A stretch of 64,000 nucleotides of DNA from Lottia gigantea. Lineage: Eukaryota > Mollusca > Gastropoda > Lottiidae. Made by a program: the position numbers and the translations under genes. The DNA lies in the NCBI RefSeq assembly GCF_000327385.1, contig NW_008708645.1, positions 1,901,635 to 1,965,634 on the forward strand, read 5' to 3'. This document shows positions 57,640 through 64,000 of this stretch, piece by piece (position 1 is the first letter of the stretch; each line of letters starts with the position of its first letter). Below the pieces are notes generated by a model that did no database searches, was not told the DNA's origin, and was given only the letters and a program-made list of their open reading frames with translations.

Positions 57640-60600
57640 ATGTACAGGCCTAGGGTGGAGCAAACACTTTATTTAGAAATTAGGATTAAGGGTCTTGATA
57701 TTGGGTTTTCTTCTGTTCTTATTCTGATCTGAAATTAGAAAAAATAACTCGCCCGATGGGCGAGAAGTATAGTATCTGTTATGTACTGACTGTTTTTAGT
57801 TTACTATGAACAATATTATCATTTAAGTTCTTATTTTTTGAATATGCAACTATCATTTTCTGCTTATAGACACGGGGGAATTTCTCTTGAAGGCTCTTAT
57901 AGTGGGCATGAACTATCTTGCTTGCTCGATTGTTGGTTGTATTAAACGGGACAACAAAGGGTGCTATGCCTACATTATGATGAATATTTAGTCCTATAGG
58001 TCTTGCTGTATTCAATGTCTCAATCCAATGGGCCTCCCTAGATTGACGGAATTTGGTAGTTTCATCTTCGGGCAAGTCAATTTCTATACGCTCAATTGGG
58101 ATTAGGGTGAGATCGTCTATTGAATGGTCGTCGAGGTTGAAATGATTAGAAACAGGCTTGTCTTTCTTTAATTTGATGTCTGACCTATGAGCATTAAAGC
58201 GAGTTCGTAAATTATTCTTAGTTTCTCCTACATATTGTTTGGGGCATTTCTTGCATGAAATTAAATATATTACATTCGAATGTTCACGTGTTAGATGTTC
58301 CTGGATCGGGTACCTTTTATTCGTAGAGTTGCTTACAAAATAATGAGTTTCTGATATAAAGGGACATGTTTTGCATCTACTGGACAAACATGGAGCACTT
58401 CTTAAACCTGGAGGTACTTCGGCATAAAGTCTGTTTTTAGCTGCTATCTGTGCTAAGGTGGAATTTTTTATGTTTCGTAAAAATCGTTTAGAGTACCCAC
58501 GCTCTTTCAGTTTGAGAAAACAATCGTACAGGCTTGGTTGAAATCAGAAGATCTTGTACAAATTCGATGAAATCGTAAAACTTGTGACTTAATTATACCA
58601 GAAAAGGTATGTTTTGGGTGAAAGGAGCTCTTGTGCAAGAGTTGATGAGTATCAGTTTCTTTGAAATACACTTTAATATCCAGTTTATTTGTTTCTGCTA
58701 TGGAATCTCCCTTAAAGACTGTGGTATCGAGAAAGTCTATGCTTTTGTCACTCACGTTTGCGGTTAGTTTGATAGAAGGATGGTGGTTGTTGAGAATTTC
58801 AAAGAATTCCCAAAACTGTTCGATAGAATAAGTCCAAACCATAAAAATGTCATCCAAAAAGCGTCCGTAAAAAAGTGGGTCAAATGGACAGAGGGGCAAC
58901 ACCTCACGTTCCCACTCTGCCATGAAAAGGTTTGCGTACGAAGGGGCGAATCGTTTGCCCATTGCTGTCCCTGAAGTTTGTAAATATGTTTTACCATTAA
59001 ATGTGAAATCGTTTCGACTAAGACAAATCTCTAAAAGCTGTAGAATTGCATCGTCGGGTCTGTTCGGATCTGGGTTTCTATTAAAAGCTTTACGAACTGC
59101 CGTTAAACCAGTAGTGTTATTGGTATACATAGAAGAAACGTCGATAGAAATTAAAATAGCATTAGAGGGAACTCGAAGATTTTTTATTTTATTGACAAAA
59201 TCGGTTGTGTCTTTAAGGTAGGGGCGATGTTGGCATGCTAGAGGTAGTAAGAAATGATCAATGTATTCTGACACTGCATATGACTCACTACCACAGTCAG
59301 ATATAATCGGGCGGCCTTTAGGGATTTTATTCGAGATAAACCACTCCTTGGTTGGATTCTTATGGATTTTAGGCAAAGTGTACAAATGTCTCTCGCGACA
59401 ATCAGGTTTGGCAGACAGATAGTCATATTGTTTCTGTTTGAGATAACTAGTTTTGACTAAATCGGCAAGAATATTATTAATCATGTTAGCAGTTTCTTTG
59501 AAAATTGGTTTCGGTAAAATGGCATAATGTTTAGGATTATTCAGTTGATTCTCTGCTTCTGAAACGTAATCCTCCCTATTCAGAATGACACAACATGAAC
59601 CTTTGTCACTCTTTTTAATAACAATGCTATCGTCTTAAGTAAGTTTAACGCTTCACGTTCCACTCGTGTGAGATTAGGCTTTTCGTGTGTTATGGAAAGG
59701 TTCACTGTTTGGCTATTCATACTCGCAAATGCTTTCAATATTTCAGGATGGATGGCGGCCTGAGGGGGTGTCCACGTGGATTTAGGAATAAACATTGTTC
59801 TAGCACCACGTGGGGGTGGTTTCGAAAAAAATATGTGCAGCTAAGATTTCGTTGAAATCGTTCAATGGATGGTCGGAGATAATTCAAGTTAGCTATCTTT
59901 GGTGTGGGAATAAACTTAAGTCCACGGTCTAAGATTGAATGCTGAAGGGGTGTGAGAATTTTGCGGCTCAAGTTAACTACAGTTTGGCCTAGCGGTGGCC
60001 TCTCAGTATTTTTATCCCCAGTAATTAGTTTAAAGACTTACTCGATGCTTGAAGCTGGTGTATCCAAAACAAATAGATGCTGTTTGCTGTTTCTGGAGAC
60101 CAATGAAGATTATCAAATGTTTCGAATTCTTCTTCGTAGGGTGGTAAGATTGTTGCGCTGTTGATACTGGACTCCATCATCATGTTGTTGAGAGTGCTGA
60201 GGTTCTGTTGTGCTTTCTTCGAGATTTAATTTGAAATGGGTATACATGTGAAGAAGATCTTGAAGTCTCGGAGGGTTTTGTTGGCTGTGGCGATTAATTT
60301 CTTGGCTTGGTTAAAGGAGGTCTTTGGTATCTGATTACGGTTGTTGAGGCCTACATGAAGAATAATGGTATTAGGTTTGGGATCATGGTCGTATGATTCC
60401 AGGATTGACTGTATGTGATGGATTTGGGCACCGGGGTAAGAATGTATTTCGGTGTCTGAACTGGTTTTGGTAATTCGATTCAGGTTAGATGATCCAATTA
60501 TTAAGGTAGATTTCTTTAGAGCAGGTAGTTTCCATAATGATTTGTCCTTGGTTTGGTGATAATAGGGTTTGGTAGCGGATATAATGGTCGTCGACGGTGT

Positions 60601-61263
60601 GATTGGTACTGGTTTGGTAGTTGTTAGAATTGTAGCATTGGGAACGGACTGGGATCTAGTTCGAGGAGGGGAAGGTCTGGATACACGTCTCGACTTGGAT
60701 GGAGACTGAGGGGTGGTTTGCTGGTCCAAAAACGCACAGAAGGAAGAAAGGTTGGCGGATCCTGGATCACGTTGTGAAGATTCAGATGGTGTGGAAGGGG
60801 AAGACGAGTCTGAAAGTGAAAAGAGAAGGGGTGTGCACTCTCTACGAGAGCGTTTACCTATGTCTGCTGGACTAGGAGTAGGTGAACTTCGGGCTCGTTT
60901 AAGGGTTTGGTTTGGCAGCGTGGTGGCTCTAGATGGTGCAGGTGTAGTGTCCATTTCAGTTGGTAGAGATATGGTTACTCTGGTTTTTGTTTCGTTGATT
61001 GTTTGGTAGAATTTGGAGATTACAGCTTGAGTGAGACGTTTCCCATAGGAGCGGCGGGCCCAGGACAGGGCATGAGAAACGATGCGGTCGACGGCAGGTG
61101 ATGATAAAGACTTGGTACGAATGGTGGTCAGCTTCTCTTGAAGTGTGGTTTGGTAATGGTCGATCAGGACCTGCGTAACCTTACAGAGCCATGTCCGATT
61201 GAGGGATCTAATATTCGTGTCGACAGCTGATGTTTTCATTGCTGGACGGATAAAACTATCCAA
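57640..61263 (-). mobile_element. Penelope-like retroelement with GIY-YIG endonuclease and an upstream SGNH-like ORF
   Basis: Parts in element order: 61263-60226, an ORF of 345 codons; 59971-59580, the N-terminal Penelope region (ILDRGLKFIPTP); 59484-58507, reverse transcriptase (LPKIHK, ISIDVSSMYTN, SGTAMGKRFAPSYANLFMAE, YGRFLDDIFMVW with the catalytic DD); 58387-57779, endonuclease (zinc-binding CKTCP, then VIYLISCKKCPKQYVGET and a following R and H). The upstream ORF has a basic, serine-rich middle and an SGNH-hydrolase-like end (LIIGSSNLNRI, SYPGAQIHHI, TIILHVGLNN). The element is an endonuclease-bearing Penelope-like element, not an LTR element. The RT region is interrupted in a few places, so the copy looks broken. 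3' tail is shared with 56519-57552. Confidence 0.88.
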
Positions 61264-61303
61264 CTCAGAGACTTTGCGTTTGAAGGTAAAAGCCCCAAAA
61301 GGG

Positions 61304-61444
61304 AGAAAATTTCTAAAAATAGCCTGGACTAAAAATAGCCTGGACTACATTCATACAATCATTTGCTGCATAAAATGTTTAAGTGGAGTGAGTCCAACAT
61401 TTTATGCAAATGATTGTAGTCCAGGTTATTTTTAGAAATTTTCT
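61304..61444. repeat. Inverted repeat 5' of the Penelope-like element
   Basis: The right arm (AACATTTTATGCAAATGATT to the end, 49 bp) is nearly the reverse complement of the left arm, which has an extra tandem copy of the 16-mer AAAAATAGCCTGGACT and two short insertions. The loop is about 16 bp. It could be a separate fold-back element or part of the 5' end of the retroelement. Confidence 0.75.
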
Positions 61445-61732
61445 AATAATTGAATCAATATCACACATATGGTCGAACTACTTTTTTTACACTACTCGAC
61501 TCGAATGATTGAGTCGCCATTTTTGTTTTATTATCTCGCTTAGCGAATTCAAAGTTGCAGTGCTAGCTTATGACAGCGCAAATGACAATGAATTACCATT
61601 GTAGAAGGTTGAATTTCGTGTTTTAACATGGGAAGAGATGGTAAATGAATTAGTGGATTGAGTCCAAATGACTTGTTTACAACAGAAACAAAATGTCAGT
61701 GATACAGGTAGGAAGGGTCTGACATGGAGAAA

Positions 61733-61800
61733 ACGTCTAGTCGTTCAGATGGGACAATGAACCGCGGCCCCGTGTGCTACAGGCTGTGCACGTTAAATTT
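61733..61800 (+). mobile_element. SINE tail fragment
   Basis: GGGACAATGAACCGCGGCCC and CGTGTGCTACAGGCTG resemble the AACTGAGGCCCAGTGCGCTG tail of the SINE at 6690-6990. Only the tail is present. Confidence 0.45.
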
Positions 61801-61805
61801 CCCTT

Positions 61806-63480
61806 ACATACAGACACAGTCACCTCTAATACCATCACTACTCATACAGACACTGCTCAAACAGTCACCTCTAATACCATCCCTATTCATACAGACACTG
61901 CTCAAACAGTCACCTCTAATACCATCACTATTCATACAGACACTACTTAAACAGTCACCTCTAATACAACTACTATTCATACAAACACTGCTCAAACAGT
62001 CACCTCTAATACCATCACTATTCATACAGACACTGCTCAAACAGTCACCTCTAATACCATCACTATTCATACAGACACTGCTCAAACAGTAACCTCCAAT
62101 ACCATCACTATTCATACAGTCACTGCTCAAACAGTCACCTCTAATACCATCACTATTCATACAGACACTGCTCAAACAGTAACCTCTAATACCATCACTA
62201 TTCATACAGACACTGCTCAAACAGTCACCTCTAATACAACCACTACTCATACAGACACTGCTCAAACAGTCATCTCTAATACCATCACTATTCATACAGA
62301 CACTGCTCAAACAGTCACCTCTAATACCATCACTATTCATTCAGACACTGCTCAAACAGTCACCTCTAATACCATCACTATTAATACAGACACTGCTCAA
62401 ACAGTCACCTCTAATACCACCACTATTCATACAGACACTGCTCAAACAGTCATCTCTAATACCATCACTATTCATACAGACACTGCTCAAACAGTCACCT
62501 CTAATACCATCACTATTCATTTAGACACTGCTCAAACAGTAACCTCTCATACCATCACTATTCATACAGTTACCGCCCAAACAGTCACCTCTAGTACCAT
62601 CACTATTCATTTAGACACTGCTCAAACAGTAACCTCTCATACCATCACTACTCATACAGACACTGCTCAAACAGTCACCTCTAATACCATCCCTATTCAT
62701 ACAGACACTGCTCAAACAGTCACCTCTAATACCATCACTATTCATACAGACACTGCTCAAACAGTCACCTCTAATACCATCACTATTCATACAGACACTG
62801 CTCAAACAGTAACCTCTAATACCATCACTATTCATACAGACACTGCTCAAACAGTCACCTCTAATACAACCACTACTCATACAGACACTGCTCAAACAGT
62901 CATCTCTAATACCATCACTATTCATACAGACACTGCTCAAACAGTCACCTCTAATACCATCACTATTCATTCAGACACTGCTCAAACAGTCACCTCTAAT
63001 ACCATCACTATTAATACAGACACTGCTCAAACAGTCACCTCTAATACCACCACTATTCATACAGACACTGCTCAAACAGTCACCTTTAATACAACCACTA
63101 TTCATACAGACACTGCTCAAACAGTCACCTCTAATACCATCACTATTCATACAGACACTGCTCAAACAGTCACCTCTAATACCATCACTATTCATACAGA
63201 CACCACTCAAACAGAAACCTCTAATACCATCACTATTCATACAGACACTGCTCAAACAGTCACCTCTAATACCATCACTATTCATACAGACACCACTCAA
63301 ACAGAAACCTCTAATACCATCACTATTCATACAGACACTACTTAAACAGTCACCTCTAATACAACTACTATTCATACAAACACTGCTCAAACAGTCACCT
63401 CTAATACCATCACTATTCATACAGACACTTCTAAAACAGTCACCTTTAATACAACCAACATTCATACAGATACCGCTCAG
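61806..63480. repeat. 45-bp minisatellite with higher-order repeats
   Basis: About 37 units of 45 bp: CAGTCACCTCTAATACCATC plus ACTATTCATACAGACACTGCTCAAA. Variant units recur in the same order 630 bp apart (62221 and 62851 onward, 14 units), and other variants recur 1395 bp apart (61936 and 63331, 31 units). On the minus strand a unit reads MNSDGIRGDCLSSVC in an open frame; there is no supporting gene structure. Confidence 0.93.
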
Positions 63481-64000
63481 ACAGTCATCTCAAATATTTT
63501 TTTTCACATACTATCTCATCGTACCATTTTCCACCATGGTAATTTTTATTTAAAGTGATACTACGTCTTAGAATACACTCGCCCTGTGGCTAATATTTGT
63601 GTTTAATTGTTTAAATAAATATGCATCCCACACTTTATCAAGTTTGAAAAATCGACAATAAAACTATAATCATAATTTTAAAAAAAAGTGAACAAGCCAT
63701 GAATCCGTTCAGTTTGAGAAAAAGAGTCTGGGTAATCAACGCTAAAACAGGAAACAATCATCTTCCGGTGTATACAAACAAACTTTGCCAATGATTAATA
63801 TTCGTTGAAAATTGTGTCAGTGGTGGAGTGTTCATTCTAAATTACATGAATTGCTTTTTCGCGGAGTCGCTTAATCTCCTACGAGGCATCATTATTCCGT
63901 CTTCAAAATATGACAATGTCGAGGTCAATTCAAGAGTAGAGGTCAAGAAAGCGGGAAACCCCACTTGAGCGTTACTTCCCCTTCCCTTACACCGGATTTT
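63481..64000. other. Intergenic right edge
   Basis: A family-D MITE end (TTAAAGTGATACTACGTCTT) lies at 63552-63582. Nothing else is recognised. Confidence 0.5.

Noticed and set aside
57640-61263. LTR retrotransposon or retrovirus-like element
   Set aside because: No LTRs, gag, protease or integrase. The RT motifs and GIY-YIG endonuclease identify a Penelope-like element.
61804-63465. Cysteine-rich repeat protein (MNSDGIRGDCLSSVC)n on the minus strand
   Set aside because: Open frame explained by the 45-bp unit. It is broken between blocks and lacks any flanking gene structure.

Overview
This is an animal nuclear genome window: AT-rich, with multi-exon genes, canonical GT-AG introns, tRNA-derived SINEs, many short fold-back transposons and long minisatellites. 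The retroelement, the SINE tails and a small secreted cysteine-rich protein point to a lophotrochozoan, most likely a mollusc. The phylum is inferred, not proven.

Layout. (1) 1-8265, plus strand: the 3' part of a RABGAP1/RABGAP1L orthologue, covering the end of the TBC domain and the C-terminal coiled coil. (2) 8266-13238: gap between two convergent genes, with MITEs. (3) 13239-32504, minus strand: a complete COG3 gene, 21 exons, 823 aa. (4) 32505-32774: short gap between divergent starts, a probable bidirectional promoter. (5) 32775-40592, plus strand: a complete PARL rhomboid protease gene, 9 exons, 333 aa. (6) 43372-45763, minus strand: a secreted four-EF-hand protein, 4 coding exons, 139 aa. 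(7) 47180-48190: a 33-bp minisatellite. (8) 51188-54890, plus strand: a small secreted protein, 126 aa, with two four-cysteine EGF-like modules and a C-terminal six-cysteine module ending in a beta-defensin-like Cys-Cys. (9) 56519-61263, minus strand: two head-to-tail Penelope-like retroelement copies, the longer with an upstream SGNH-like ORF. (10) 61806-63480: a 45-bp minisatellite with higher-order structure.

The housekeeping genes are cellular machinery: Rab regulation (RABGAP1), Golgi vesicle tethering (COG3) and an inner-mitochondrial-membrane protease (PARL). They are not an operon-like system; COG3 and PARL probably share only a promoter region.

The most striking observation is that most intronic minisatellites begin exactly at a splice site, and their units carry copies of that splice site. 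I see this at the acceptors of COG3 exons 9 and 19, the donor of COG3 exon 13 and the donor of exon 2 of the EGF/defensin-like gene; the PARL intron 4 array is a weaker fifth case. One COG3 array carries 20 nt of coding exon in its long units. Splice-junction duplication seems to seed tandem arrays here, giving introns with dozens of decoy splice sites. A second highlight is the EGF plus defensin-like protein.
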